From the NCBI RefSeq assembly GCF_014251595.1, contig NZ_CP059192.1, positions 217,020-281,019 on the forward strand: a stretch of 64,000 bases of DNA. The letters are read 5' to 3'. Within the stretch, counting starts at the first letter, position 1; the number at the start of each line of letters is the position of its first letter. The notes below the pieces were generated by a model. That model was not told where the DNA came from, searched no databases, and was given only the letters and a program-made list of their open reading frames with translations. Shown here piece by piece: positions 53,966-63,248 of the stretch. Source of the stretch: Blattabacterium cuenoti (lineage in GTDB: Bacteria; Bacteroidota; Bacteroidia; Flavobacteriales; Blattabacteriaceae). The translations under genes were made by a program, and so were the position numbers.

Positions 53966-54694
53966 ATGAAACATAATAAAACATACTTTTCCATTATTTT
54001 ATTATTATATATGATTTGCATGATATCACTTTTTTATTTTTCTCAAAAAACACATCAAAATAGAACTTTAAAAAAGTTGAATATTTTCATTGATCCTTTA
54101 TCTAAAAATCATTTTGTAGATGATAAAATTATTAAAAATATTCTATTTTCTAAAACAGAAAAAATTGAAAATAAAATCGGTCAATTATGTATATTAAGAA
54201 TGGAAAAAAAATTAAATAATTACCCTTTTATAAAGAAATCTGAAGTATTTCTTAGTGTTGATGGAACTCTCAATGTTCAAGTTTGGCAAAAAGAACCCAT
54301 ATTAAGAATCAAAAATGGAAATAAAGAATATTATCTTACTAAAGATGCTGAAAATTTAGAACTTTCTTCTTTTTATTCATCAAAAGTCATATTGGCGAAA
54401 GGACCATTTTTAAAAGAAGAAAAAAAATATTTAACAAGTTTAATCAATTTCATAAATTCCGATAAATTATTAAAAAATCAAATTATTAGTATCAAAAAAA
54501 ATCATAAGAATTCATTTATTTTAATTCCAAAAATTGGTAATCATCATATTATATTAGGAAATATAAAAGATTTTAAAAATAAATTGAATAAATTAAAAGC
54601 ATTTTATAATCAGTACCTAAATAAAATAGATATTAATCAATACAAAAGTATTGATTTACAATATAAAGACCAAATAGTCGCAAAAAAAAGATAA
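53966..54694 (+). CDS. ftsQ: FtsQ-like division protein
   Basis: The 242-residue protein has a single N-terminal membrane helix (~5-26) and an external part of POTRA/FtsQ type: ILRMEKKLNNYPFIKKSEVFLSVDGTLNVQVWQKEPILRI. FtsQ links cytosolic and periplasmic division proteins. Its slot between murC and ftsA is the standard one. Sequence conservation is low, as usual for FtsQ. Confidence 0.85.
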   Translation: MKHNKTYFSIILLLYMICMISLFYFSQKTHQNRTLKKLNIFIDPLSKNHFVDDKIIKNILFSKTEKIENKIGQLCILRMEKKLNNYPFIKKSEVFLSVDGTLNVQVWQKEPILRIKNGNKEYYLTKDAENLELSSFYSSKVILAKGPFLKEEKKYLTSLINFINSDKLLKNQIISIKKNHKNSFILIPKIGNHHIILGNIKDFKNKLNKLKAFYNQYLNKIDINQYKSIDLQYKDQIVAKKR

Positions 54695-54698
54695 GTCT

Positions 54699-56060
54699 AT
54701 GGAATATCAAGATATAGCTATAGGTCTTGATGTGGGAACCACGAAGATTGTAGCTATGGTAGGAAGGAGAAATGAATATAATAAAATTGAGATCTTAGGC
54801 ATAGGTAGATCTAAAAGTGTAGGGGTGCATATAGGAGTTGTTAATAATATAACTCAAACCATTGAAGCTATTCGCGAAGCAGTATCCGAAGCAGAGCATA
54901 GTTCTGGTTTAAAAATAAAAGAAGTTATTGTTGGAATAGCGGGACAACATATTAGAAGTCTACAACATAATGATTATATTACGAGATTAGATTTTGAAAA
55001 TGTTATCAATCAAAAAGATATACAAAAATTAATAGACCAAGTCCATAAACTAGTTATGCAACCAGGAGAAGAAATCATTCATGTTCTACCACAAGAATAT
55101 AAAGTCGATAGTCAAGCAGAGATTGGAGAACCAATAGGAATGTATGGAAGTCGTTTAGAAGCAAATTTTCATGTAGTAATAGGACAAATTTCTTCTATAC
55201 GAAATATTGGAAGGTGTGTAAAAGCTTCAGGTTTGAATTTAGCTGGAATGACTTTAGAACCTTTAGCTTCTGCTGAAGCGGTATTAAGTACTGAAGAAAG
55301 AGAAGCAGGTGTCGCTTTGGTGGATATAGGAGGAGGAACTACGGATATTGCTATATTTAAAGATAACATAATACGGCATACTGCCGTGATTCCTTTTGGA
55401 GGAAATGTCATTACTGAAAATATAAAAACAGATTGTTTAATTATTGAACGGCAAGCCGAATTATTAAAAATAAAATTTGGATCTGCATGGCCAGGAGAAA
55501 ACAAAGAAACTGAAATTGTTTGTATTCCTGGATTAAGAGGTCGTGTCCCTAAAGAAATTTCTTTGAAACATCTTTCACAAATTATTCATATACGAGTATG
55601 TGAAATTTTAGAACAAGTAAATGTAGAAATCAAAAATTATGGAAATGAAGAACAAAAGAAAAGACTTATTGCTGGATTGGTCATGACAGGTGGAGGATCT
55701 CAACTTAAACATATTCGTCCATTAACAGAATATCTTACTGGAATGGACGTTCGTATCGGTTATTCTAATGAACATATTGCAGGAGGTGAAAATGGTATTA
55801 TAAGCAATCCAGAATATGCAACATCTATAGGATTAGTCATTAAAGGACTTGATGATAAAAGAAAATATCTTTGTACAACTACAGATATGGAAAGGCATAA
55901 ACATGATGAAAATTATGAGTTCATTTCTACAAAATTTTATAATAAAAATCGTAGATTAAATTATGAGGAAGATCATAATAAAAAAAATAAAACAAAATCA
56001 AAATCCTTTCTTGAAATTTGGGCAGATAAATTCCGTCAAATATTGAATGATACAGAATAA
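54699..56060 (+). CDS. ftsA: FtsA, actin-like division protein
   Basis: FtsA tethers FtsZ to the membrane. The 453-residue protein has the actin-fold ATP motifs: AIGLDVGTTKIVAMVG, VDIGGGTTDIAIF and MTGGGSQLKHI. VVGIAGQHI-like IVGIAGQHIRS and the SHS2/1C domain region (~85-165) are seen. The tail ends in KSFLEIWADKFRQILND, an amphipathic helix suited to membrane binding. It lies 4 bases past ftsQ. Confidence 0.95.
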   Translation: MEYQDIAIGLDVGTTKIVAMVGRRNEYNKIEILGIGRSKSVGVHIGVVNNITQTIEAIREAVSEAEHSSGLKIKEVIVGIAGQHIRSLQHNDYITRLDFENVINQKDIQKLIDQVHKLVMQPGEEIIHVLPQEYKVDSQAEIGEPIGMYGSRLEANFHVVIGQISSIRNIGRCVKASGLNLAGMTLEPLASAEAVLSTEEREAGVALVDIGGGTTDIAIFKDNIIRHTAVIPFGGNVITENIKTDCLIIERQAELLKIKFGSAWPGENKETEIVCIPGLRGRVPKEISLKHLSQIIHIRVCEILEQVNVEIKNYGNEEQKKRLIAGLVMTGGGSQLKHIRPLTEYLTGMDVRIGYSNEHIAGGENGIISNPEYATSIGLVIKGLDDKRKYLCTTTDMERHKHDENYEFISTKFYNKNRRLNYEEDHNKKNKTKSKSFLEIWADKFRQILNDTE

Positions 56061-56071
56061 TAAACCATGAA

Positions 56072-57448
56072 ATGAAAAAAGAAGATTTAATTACATTAAA
56101 AAAAGAACACACACAATTGGAGTTTCCAAAAAATCGTTCAGCTTCCATAAAAGTAATTGGAGTAGGAGGAGGAGGAAGTAATGCTTTAAGTCATATGTTT
56201 GAACAAGGAATAACCGGTGTAGATTTTATAGCATGTAATACAGATGCACAAGCATTAAATAATAATCCAGTCCCTATAAAAATTCAATTAGGAGCTTCTA
56301 TTACAGAAGGACTTGGTGCAGGAGCCGATCCAGAAGTGGGAGAAAAGGCCGCATTAGAAAGTTTGGAGGAAATAAAAAGTATTTTAGATTCTAATACTAA
56401 AATGACTTTTATTACAGCAGGAATGGGTGGTGGGACGGGAACAGGTGCTGCTCCAATTATTGCAGGAATTTCTAAAGAAAAAGGAATTCTGACGGTAGGT
56501 ATAGTTACAATTCCATTTCATTTTGAAGGAAAAATGAGATTACAACAAGCTCAAAAAGGGATAGAAGCATTAAGAAAAAATGTGGATTCTCTTATTGTTA
56601 TTAATAATGATAAATTGAGAGAATTATATGGAAATCTAGGATTTAAAGCCGGCTTTGCAAAAGCAGATGAAGTTTTGACTACTGCAGCTAAAGGGATTGC
56701 AGAAGTGATCACTCATCATTATAAACAAAATATAGATTTAAGAGATACAAGAACCGTTCTCAAAGAAAGTGGAACGGCTGTTATGGGTTCTTCTATTGCT
56801 GTTGGAGAAAATAGAGCAAAGGAAGCTGTTGTTCAAGCTTTAGATTCTCCGTTATTAAATGATAATAAAATTACAGGAGCCAAAAATGTTCTTCTTCTTA
56901 TTGTTTCAGGAAAAATAGAAATTACTATAGATGAAATAGGAATTATCAGTGATTATATACAAGCTGAGGCAGGTAACAATGCAAATATTATTATGGGGCT
57001 TGGAGAGGACGAAAGTTTTGAGGAAAGTATTTCAGTCACAATAGTGGCGACAGGATTTCCAACGGAAATACAACGGGTGATTAATCAAGAAGAAAAAAAA
57101 ATATTTCATAGGTTAGAAGAACCTTATGAACAAAAATTAAATAAAATGGAAGATATCCATTCTTATTCTAAACGTATTGATCCTTTTTTTTCAAAAAATT
57201 ATTCTAAATCAAATCATTTAGAGAAATTTTTTTATAAAAATAAAAAAGACAATTATTCGTCAAATCAAAAACAAAATATTTTTGATCAGTCTATCAATTC
57301 AAGTTTTTTAGTCAAAAAAAAGCATAAAAAATATATGCTAGAAGATAGTTTTGATCTTCCTATTTCATACAAAAATGAAAATAAAAAAACATTAAAAAAT
57401 AGCATTCATCAAAAAAAAGAAAATAATAAAAATCAAGAGAACAATTGA
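56072..57448 (+). CDS. ftsZ: FtsZ, tubulin-like division ring protein
   Basis: This GTPase polymerises into the Z ring. The 458-residue protein has GVGGGGSNALSHM, NTDAQAL, the tubulin signature GGGTGTG at 119-125, GIVTIPFHFEG, NDKLRELYGN, and the T7 loop DIDLRD-like IDLRDTRTVL. From ~330 on the tail is Lys/Asn/Ser-rich, and I cannot recognise a clear C-terminal FtsA-binding peptide. The ATG at 56066 stops at once, so the start at 56072 is used. The stop codon TGA overlaps the TTG start of hisS. Confidence 0.95.
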   Translation: MKKEDLITLKKEHTQLEFPKNRSASIKVIGVGGGGSNALSHMFEQGITGVDFIACNTDAQALNNNPVPIKIQLGASITEGLGAGADPEVGEKAALESLEEIKSILDSNTKMTFITAGMGGGTGTGAAPIIAGISKEKGILTVGIVTIPFHFEGKMRLQQAQKGIEALRKNVDSLIVINNDKLRELYGNLGFKAGFAKADEVLTTAAKGIAEVITHHYKQNIDLRDTRTVLKESGTAVMGSSIAVGENRAKEAVVQALDSPLLNDNKITGAKNVLLLIVSGKIEITIDEIGIISDYIQAEAGNNANIIMGLGEDESFEESISVTIVATGFPTEIQRVINQEEKKIFHRLEEPYEQKLNKMEDIHSYSKRIDPFFSKNYSKSNHLEKFFYKNKKDNYSSNQKQNIFDQSINSSFLVKKKHKKYMLEDSFDLPISYKNENKKTLKNSIHQKKENNKNQENN

Positions 57449-58851
57449 TATTTCCTAGTATTCCAAAAGGAACCAAAGATTTTTCATCCATTGAGATGAG
57501 TAAACGAAATTATTTAATCCAAACGATTCGAAAACAATTTGAACTTTTTGGATTTGATACTATAGAAACACCTTCTATAGAAAACATTTCTACTCTTATT
57601 GGAAAATATGGAGAAGAAGGAGATTCCTTAATATTTAAATTATTACATTCAGGTAATTTTTTAAAAAAGAAAATTTTAGATTTTTTTAAAAATCTTGAAA
57701 AGAATCAAAAAACGGTGAATGTTGTAAAATATTTATCTGAATACATGTCCAATAAAGCTCTTAGATATGATTTAACGGTTCCTTTTGTTCGTTATGTTGT
57801 CATGCATAAAAATGAAATTGTTTTTCCTTTTAAAAGATACCAAATACAACCTGTATGGCGTGCAGATAGACCTCAAAAAGGAAGATTAAGAGAATTTTAT
57901 CAATGTGATGCAGATATGATATCATTTTCTTCTTCTTTATGGGAAGAAATCGAATTAATTCAACTTTGTGACGAAATTTTCGATAAGTTAAATTTTCCTA
58001 TCATTGTTTATATGAATCATAGAAATATATTATATGGATTGGTTGAAATAGCTGGAATCAAAGATAATTTATGGAAAGATTTTACTGTATCTTTAGATAA
58101 ATGGAATAAAATTGGACGAAATTTAGTCAAAAAAGAAATGCTTAACAAAGGAATTTCATCTCAATCTTTTGATAAAATTGCGTTTTTTTTCGATATGGAG
58201 GGAAATTTCGATCAAAAAGAAAAATATTTGACTACAGCCTTACAAAATTCTGAAAAAGGAACAAGGGGGATCCGAGATCTTAGTTTTATTTATAAGAATA
58301 TAAATCATATTTCTTTAAAAAAAACAAAATTAGAATGGAATCTTTCTTTAGCTAGAGGAATGAATTATTATACAGGTACAATATTAGAAATCGTTCCATT
58401 TAATAATAAGAGTTCCATTTCTATTGGAGGAGGCGGAAGATATGATGAATTAGCTAATTTATTTGGAATCAACAATATTTATGGAGTAGGAATTTCTTTA
58501 GGTTTGGATAGAATTTATTTAGCAATGGAGCAAGAAAATTTATTTCAAACTATTTGTAATAGTCCTTCAAAAGTTTTGTTTATCAATTTTGGAAATGAAG
58601 AAGTTTTATACGCATATAAAATAATAAAATTTTTGAGACAAAAAGGGATTTCGACTCAACTATACCCTAATGCGGATAAAATCAAAAAACAATTTAGATA
58701 TGCTAATGATAACAATATTCCATTTGTGATTAGTATAGGAAAAAATGAAATCAACAAAAAAAAAATAAGAATGAAAAATATTCAAAAAAGAATAGAAAAA
58801 GAATATGATAACATTAACGACATTGTGATTCAATTAACAAAAAAATTATGA
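57445..58851 (+). CDS. hisS: Histidyl-tRNA synthetase
   Basis: HisS charges tRNA-His. The 468-residue class II synthetase has PKGTKDF in motif-1 position, RYDLTVPFVRYV, PVWRADRPQKGRLREFYQCDADMI (motif 2), LARGMNYYTGTILEI and GGGGRYDELANLFG (motif 3 with GVGISLGLDR). The N-terminal PSIPKGTKDF is before the first ATG, so translation must begin at the TTG (57445), which overlaps the ftsZ stop as TTGA. The 3' end overlaps pnuC by 6 bases. Confidence 0.94.
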   Translation: MIFPSIPKGTKDFSSIEMSKRNYLIQTIRKQFELFGFDTIETPSIENISTLIGKYGEEGDSLIFKLLHSGNFLKKKILDFFKNLEKNQKTVNVVKYLSEYMSNKALRYDLTVPFVRYVVMHKNEIVFPFKRYQIQPVWRADRPQKGRLREFYQCDADMISFSSSLWEEIELIQLCDEIFDKLNFPIIVYMNHRNILYGLVEIAGIKDNLWKDFTVSLDKWNKIGRNLVKKEMLNKGISSQSFDKIAFFFDMEGNFDQKEKYLTTALQNSEKGTRGIRDLSFIYKNINHISLKKTKLEWNLSLARGMNYYTGTILEIVPFNNKSSISIGGGGRYDELANLFGINNIYGVGISLGLDRIYLAMEQENLFQTICNSPSKVLFINFGNEEVLYAYKIIKFLRQKGISTQLYPNADKIKKQFRYANDNNIPFVISIGKNEINKKKIRMKNIQKRIEKEYDNINDIVIQLTKKL

Positions 58852-59481
58852 AAAAATTTGGTTGATTGCTTTTTTTTTCCAAATAAAAAATCCAATTATA
58901 GCCAATATAACAAGAATAATAAATAAAATTCCTGTCAATATAAATCCCTTAAAAAAATAAATAGGAACAGAAATTACATTTCCCACTATCCAAAATATCC
59001 AATTTTCTACTTTTTTCATGGACATTTGATACATACCAGAAAAATAAATTCCTGTTGTCAGGATATCCATCCAATCAAAATGAGATTTAAGTTTTCCATA
59101 AAAACAATAAACCATCATACTGAAAATACAAGTGAAAAAAAATAAAACAGAGGTGTAAAAATAATCTTTTGGTTTGCAAAAAGTAATAGATTTTTTATTT
59201 TTATCCTTTTTATACATCCATGCATACCATCCATAAAAACTCATAAATGTGTAATACAAATTAATAATAAAATCTCCATAAAGAGAAGTATTAAAAGTTA
59301 AATAACTGTATATCATCGTGCTCATTATTCCTATTGGATATACCCATATATTATTTTTTTGAGCACAAAAAACACTAAATATTGTAAATGTTACAGCTAT
59401 AAATTCTAAAATTGTATGAAAAAAACTATTATGATAATAGGGATATAAAAGAAAGTTTATCCAATCATGTGTCATATTCAC
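58846..59481 (-). CDS. pnuC: PnuC-family nicotinamide riboside transporter
   Basis: The 211-residue membrane protein (~7 helices) has PIGIMSTMIYSYLTF, LYGDFIINLYYTFMSFYGWYAW and ENWIFWIVGNVISVPIYFFKG, the PnuC signature with Trp/Asn residues lining the substrate path. PnuC takes up nicotinamide riboside for NAD synthesis, so the organism may draw an NAD precursor from its host. Relatives PnuT/PnuX move other vitamins, so the substrate is not certain. The gene is 1 base downstream of the PPTase gene. Confidence 0.87.
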   Translation of the reverse strand: MNMTHDWINFLLYPYYHNSFFHTILEFIAVTFTIFSVFCAQKNNIWVYPIGIMSTMIYSYLTFNTSLYGDFIINLYYTFMSFYGWYAWMYKKDKNKKSITFCKPKDYFYTSVLFFFTCIFSMMVYCFYGKLKSHFDWMDILTTGIYFSGMYQMSMKKVENWIFWIVGNVISVPIYFFKGFILTGILFIILVILAIIGFFIWKKKAINQIFS

Positions 59482-59482
59482 A

Positions 59483-60124
59483 TTATTTGTCTATAATATA
59501 AACTAAGTAATGTTTCTCTATTTTTCTATAATAAGCATAAAATCGTTTACTATAGGAATCTTTTATAATCCAGCATGATATATAAGAATCCTTTTGAATA
59601 CAAAAAGGAGAAACTTTATAATGATTTAAAAAACTATAAAAAACTCCTCCTTCTAGTTTATATAAACTTTCTTTAATTCCCCATATAATATGCAAATAAT
59701 CTTCTTCATAATTTGGATGAATAAAAATAGATTCATCATCTCTAATAAATTTTTTTTTGATTTTCACTATTTTTTTATCTTCTCGTAATTTTTCTATGTC
59801 TATTCCTATATGATAAGAACTTATTGCTATAGCTACTCTTTCAAAAGAATGACTTAAAGAAATATGTTTTCCTGTATTTCCTGTATCAAAAATAAAAGGT
59901 TTTCTTTTTTCATTATAAGAGATATTCATTTTTATGCCTACATATCTCAAAACATAACGTATTCCTAAAAATTCTTTTTTTCGTTTTTTTGATAATGATA
60001 AAAAAAATATTTTCTCTTTATCGGAAAAAAAAAGTTTTTTTTTTCTTAAAAACATAGTTTCTGAAAAATGATTCCATCTAAAAACCATGATTATAGTATG
60101 AAACTTATAGCTCCAAAAATTCAT
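59483..60124 (-). CDS. 4'-phosphopantetheinyl transferase (Sfp-like)
   Basis: This enzyme activates acyl carrier protein by adding the CoA-derived arm. The 213-residue protein has HISLSHSFERVAIAIS, GIDIEKLRED with the Mg-binding Asp/Glu, and WGIKESLYKLEG with the catalytic Lys/Glu, all of the Sfp/AcpT type. The N-terminus may begin at Met1 or at Met13 (60088). It is transcribed away from mrp and in tandem with pnuC. Confidence 0.86.
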   Translation of the reverse strand: MNFWSYKFHTIIMVFRWNHFSETMFLRKKKLFFSDKEKIFFLSLSKKRKKEFLGIRYVLRYVGIKMNISYNEKRKPFIFDTGNTGKHISLSHSFERVAIAISSYHIGIDIEKLREDKKIVKIKKKFIRDDESIFIHPNYEEDYLHIIWGIKESLYKLEGGVFYSFLNHYKVSPFCIQKDSYISCWIIKDSYSKRFYAYYRKIEKHYLVYIIDK

Positions 60125-60190
60125 TATATAATTATAATATATTTTTAAATCTAGCCATTTTTTTTGTACTATTGTGAATATTATATATGT

Positions 60191-61201
60191 ATGAAAAAAA
60201 AAGTTGAAAAAGCGTTAGAAAATGTTATAATTATCGATAATAGAAATATTGTTGAATCTGGATGGGTCAAAAAGATAGATTTTATTAATAATGAAATAAT
60301 AATCTATTTGAGTTTATCCAATCCTGCTATGCATATAAAAAATAAACTAATCAGAAATATTTCCCATTCTATAAAAAATAAAAATATTTTATATCCAGTA
60401 CGGATTAAAATAGAAATCAAATCAGATCCCAAAATAAAACCTGTAATAAAAAATATAATAGCTATAGCATCTGGAAAAGGAGGAGTAGGAAAATCTACAA
60501 TCGCAACAAATATTGCTGTTACTTTAGTTCAAATGGGTTTTCATGTTGGATTATTAGATGCAGATATTTATGGCCCTTCTATTCCATTAATGTTTCATAT
60601 TAATGAAGAATCTGTTAATTTACAACATAAAAATGGAATTATGATTCCTATTACTAGTTACGGAGTTAAAATTATATCTATAGGTTTTTTTTCCCATCAT
60701 GGGGAGGCTATTGTTTGGAGAGGCCCCATGGTTACTAAAGTTTTGAGACAATTTTTGCATGAAACCAATTGGGGAGAATTAGATTTTTTAATTGTAGATT
60801 TACCACCAGGAACAGGAGATATTCATTTATCTCTTTTAGAAGAAATTACAATAAAAGGAATTGTGATGGTAAGTACATCTCAAAAGATAGCCTTATCGGA
60901 TGTACATCGATCTATAGGAATGTTTCGCATTAGATCTATTTATGCTCCCATACTTGGAATTATAGAAAATATGTCTTATGTTTTTTCAAAAAAAACTAAA
61001 GATAAAAGCTATTTTTTTGGAAAAAATGGAGTTATAGATTTTTCAAAAAAAATGAATCTTTTTTTTCTTGGAGAAATTCCTATGTTACAAGAAATACGAG
61101 AATATTCAGATTTAGGAATTCCTGTTGTTTTAAAAAACAAGGACGTTCAAAATATTTTTCGAAATATTTCGAAAAATATTATTAACCAATTATCTCAATG
61201 A
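60191..61201 (+). CDS. mrp: Mrp/ApbC-family iron-sulfur carrier ATPase
   Basis: This scaffold/carrier protein handles Fe-S clusters. The 336-residue protein has an N-terminal MIP18-like region (~1-75), the deviant Walker A SGKGGVGKST at 94-103, LDADIYGPSIPLM, VDLPPGTGDIHLS and ENMS. The frame opens with a TTG at 60164, but the ATG at 60191 fits the family. The CxxC seen in many Mrp proteins after ENMS is absent. Near its 3' end lies a perfect 30-base palindrome (61151-61180). Confidence 0.92.
   Translation: MKKKVEKALENVIIIDNRNIVESGWVKKIDFINNEIIIYLSLSNPAMHIKNKLIRNISHSIKNKNILYPVRIKIEIKSDPKIKPVIKNIIAIASGKGGVGKSTIATNIAVTLVQMGFHVGLLDADIYGPSIPLMFHINEESVNLQHKNGIMIPITSYGVKIISIGFFSHHGEAIVWRGPMVTKVLRQFLHETNWGELDFLIVDLPPGTGDIHLSLLEEITIKGIVMVSTSQKIALSDVHRSIGMFRIRSIYAPILGIIENMSYVFSKKTKDKSYFFGKNGVIDFSKKMNLFFLGEIPMLQEIREYSDLGIPVVLKNKDVQNIFRNISKNIINQLSQ
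61151..61180. repeat. Perfect 30-base palindrome in the mrp 3' end
   Basis: The sequence equals its own reverse complement over 30 bases; each half is AATATTTTTCGAAAT or its complement. It encodes NIFRNISKNI, which partly explains its repetitive form. It ends 19 bases before the mrp stop codon. Confidence 0.9.
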
Positions 61202-61204
61202 TAA

Positions 61205-61222
61205 TTGTTTATTTATAAACAA
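61205..61222. terminator. Hairpin between mrp and the PNP homolog
   Basis: The 7-bp stem TTGTTTA/TAAACAA with a 4-base loop covers the gap between the mrp stop and the convergent gene end. There is no T run, so the terminator role is inferred from position. Confidence 0.35.
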
Positions 61223-62028
61223 AGTTTTATAAATTCTTTTACTATTAGTATTAATATAGATATAGATTTTTCTGTTTCTTGATAACAAAATGACTTATAA
61301 GAATTCATTTTATCGTCATGATTAGAATTATTAACCTGTTTTCCCATATGTTCTCCCATAATAGATATAGCAAATACTCGTAAATTTATATATCTAGCTA
61401 TTATGACATCTGTTATAATATTCATACCTACACTATCTCCTCCCATAGATCGTATCATGGCATGTTCTGCATAAGTTTTATAATTAGGGTAAGGATAAGC
61501 AACATATATTCCTTTTTGAATAATGATATTATGATTCATTGCAATATTTTCTGCAATTTCTATCATTTTTTTATCATATGGCTCTGTAATTTCAAAAAAT
61601 CTATTTTTTGTAAATTTATTTATATTAGAACATTCCGGAAAAAAATTAATATGATCCTTAATCAACATAATATCTCCCATTTTGTAGTTGGGATTAACTC
61701 TACCAGAAATATTAATCAATATTAATTTATCTATTCCTATATTTTTACACAATAGAACGGAGAAATTGTTTTTTCTATTCTTTTCATAAAAAGGTTCTAT
61801 TAAAAAAACTACATTTTTATCTTCTATTTTACCGAATAAAAATTTTCCATATAATTTTTTTTTAGAAAAAAAGGGAATTTCTTCATAAGAAATACATATA
61901 GGATTTTTAATTTCTTCTATTAGTTGATCGAATTGATTTTCTAATAATAAAATTCCAAAATCAGGTTTTTCTTTGATTTTGTTTTGTATATATTGTTTTG
62001 ATTTTTCTAAAGTCATAGTCATTGACAT
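61213..62028 (-). CDS. punA: Purine nucleoside phosphorylase homolog with degraded active site
   Basis: The 271-residue protein aligns over its length to trimeric PNP: VNPNYKMGDIMLIKDHINF (110s-120s), GIYVAYPYPNYKTYAEHAMIR, GGDSVGMNIITDVIIARY. Many key residues differ: the phosphate loop GSGLG reads LENQF (29-33), the GRFH block reads GKFL (61-64), the purine-binding Glu of FET is Lys184, and the purine Asn is Glu226. Asn106 and Met202 are kept. The frame is open with no stop or shift. It is either a non-catalytic remnant or has a changed function. Confidence 0.75.
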   Translation of the reverse strand: MSMTMTLEKSKQYIQNKIKEKPDFGILLLENQFDQLIEEIKNPICISYEEIPFFSKKKLYGKFLFGKIEDKNVVFLIEPFYEKNRKNNFSVLLCKNIGIDKLILINISGRVNPNYKMGDIMLIKDHINFFPECSNINKFTKNRFFEITEPYDKKMIEIAENIAMNHNIIIQKGIYVAYPYPNYKTYAEHAMIRSMGGDSVGMNIITDVIIARYINLRVFAISIMGEHMGKQVNNSNHDDKMNSYKSFCYQETEKSISILILIVKEFIKLCL

Positions 62029-62134
62029 AAATTCAAGTTTTTATCAAATTATACGAATCTAACATCCTAAAAAGGAAAATAAAGTAAAATTGTATCATGA
62101 TTTATTTTATTATTTGATTCATTGTCATTTTGAC

Positions 62135-63157
62135 TTATTGTATGACAATTACTTCTCTTGATAAAGAAATACCAAACTTTTTTTTTATATTTTTTGTTAT
62201 TTTTTCTGAAAAAGAAAATATATCTATTCCAGTAGCTTTTCCATAATTTAGCAAAATAATAGGTTTTTTTTCATATATTCCTACATTTCCAATTTTATTT
62301 CTTTTCCATTTCATATTTTGAATTAATGAATTAGCAGACAATCTGACTTTATGATTAGAAATATGATAACCTATAATAGTTGGATATTGATGTTTCATTT
62401 TTTCAAAATACAATTTTTCTACTACAGGATTTTGAAAAAAACTACCAGCATTTCCAATTTTTTTAGGATTGGGAAGTTTTTTTTGTCTAATATTAAAAAT
62501 AGCCTGACTTAAATCGTTAATAGTCGGCGTTTTGATGTTCATATTTTCTAATTCTTTTTGAATTTCCACATAAGATGTATTTAATTGTTTATATTTTTTT
62601 TTTAAAATAAAAAAAACAGATACAATCATAAATTGATTTCTATAATGAGGATCTTTAAAGAAAGAATAACGATATTTTAATTGACATTCTTGACGTGTTA
62701 ATTCTCTTATTTTTCTTTTGTTTGTTTCATATGCTTGCACTTTGATTAAAGTGTCTTTAACTTCTGCTCCATATGCTCCAATGTTTTGAATGGGAGCGGC
62801 TCCAACTGTACCAGGAATAAATGATAAATTTTCTAAACCACTAAATCCTTTTTTTATTGTCCAGTTTACAAATTCATTCCAATTTTCTCCAGCAAAAGCT
62901 TGAACAACGACTTGATCGTCATTTTCCTTAATGACTTTCTTTCCCTTTATTCCCATTTTTATGACTAATCCTGGATAATAACTTTTTAAAAAAAGAATAT
63001 TACTTCCATTTCCTAAAAAAAGTTTTGAAACATATGGATATATATCGAAAATTTTTTGTATTTCTTCTATACTTTTCACTTCTACAAAATAACGAGCATA
63101 AACATTTATTCCAAATGTATTAAATTTTTTTAGAGAAAAATTTTTTTTAATAAACAT
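62135..63157 (-). CDS. murB: MurB, UDP-N-acetylenolpyruvoylglucosamine reductase
   Basis: MurB reduces UDP-GlcNAc-enolpyruvate to UDP-MurNAc with NADPH and FAD. The 340-residue protein has the FAD-binding LGNGSNILFL, GLENLSFIPGTVGAAPIQNIGAYG, LKYRYSFFKD (Tyr/Arg), and GNAGSFFQNP with the catalytic Ser. The size and the YRYS loop fit the type I (E. coli-like) enzyme. It stands outside the dcw cluster. Confidence 0.95.
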   Translation of the reverse strand: MFIKKNFSLKKFNTFGINVYARYFVEVKSIEEIQKIFDIYPYVSKLFLGNGSNILFLKSYYPGLVIKMGIKGKKVIKENDDQVVVQAFAGENWNEFVNWTIKKGFSGLENLSFIPGTVGAAPIQNIGAYGAEVKDTLIKVQAYETNKRKIRELTRQECQLKYRYSFFKDPHYRNQFMIVSVFFILKKKYKQLNTSYVEIQKELENMNIKTPTINDLSQAIFNIRQKKLPNPKKIGNAGSFFQNPVVEKLYFEKMKHQYPTIIGYHISNHKVRLSANSLIQNMKWKRNKIGNVGIYEKKPIILLNYGKATGIDIFSFSEKITKNIKKKFGISLSREVIVIQ

Positions 63158-63248
63158 GTGAAAAATATTTCATAAATATATAAATACAATTTTGTACGTA
63201 AATATTGTATGATTAAATTTATTCATAATAAAAATATAAAATTAATTT

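Noticed and set aside
54750..57000. Long antisense frames opposite ftsA and other conserved genes
   Set aside because: They lie fully inside well-identified genes and show no family motifs; they are shadows of coding sequence.
63194..63221. Inverted repeat ATACAAT/ATTGTAT between murB and the YtxH-like gene
   Set aside because: Seven-base arms with a wide spacer are expected by chance in AT-rich DNA; no second copy was seen.
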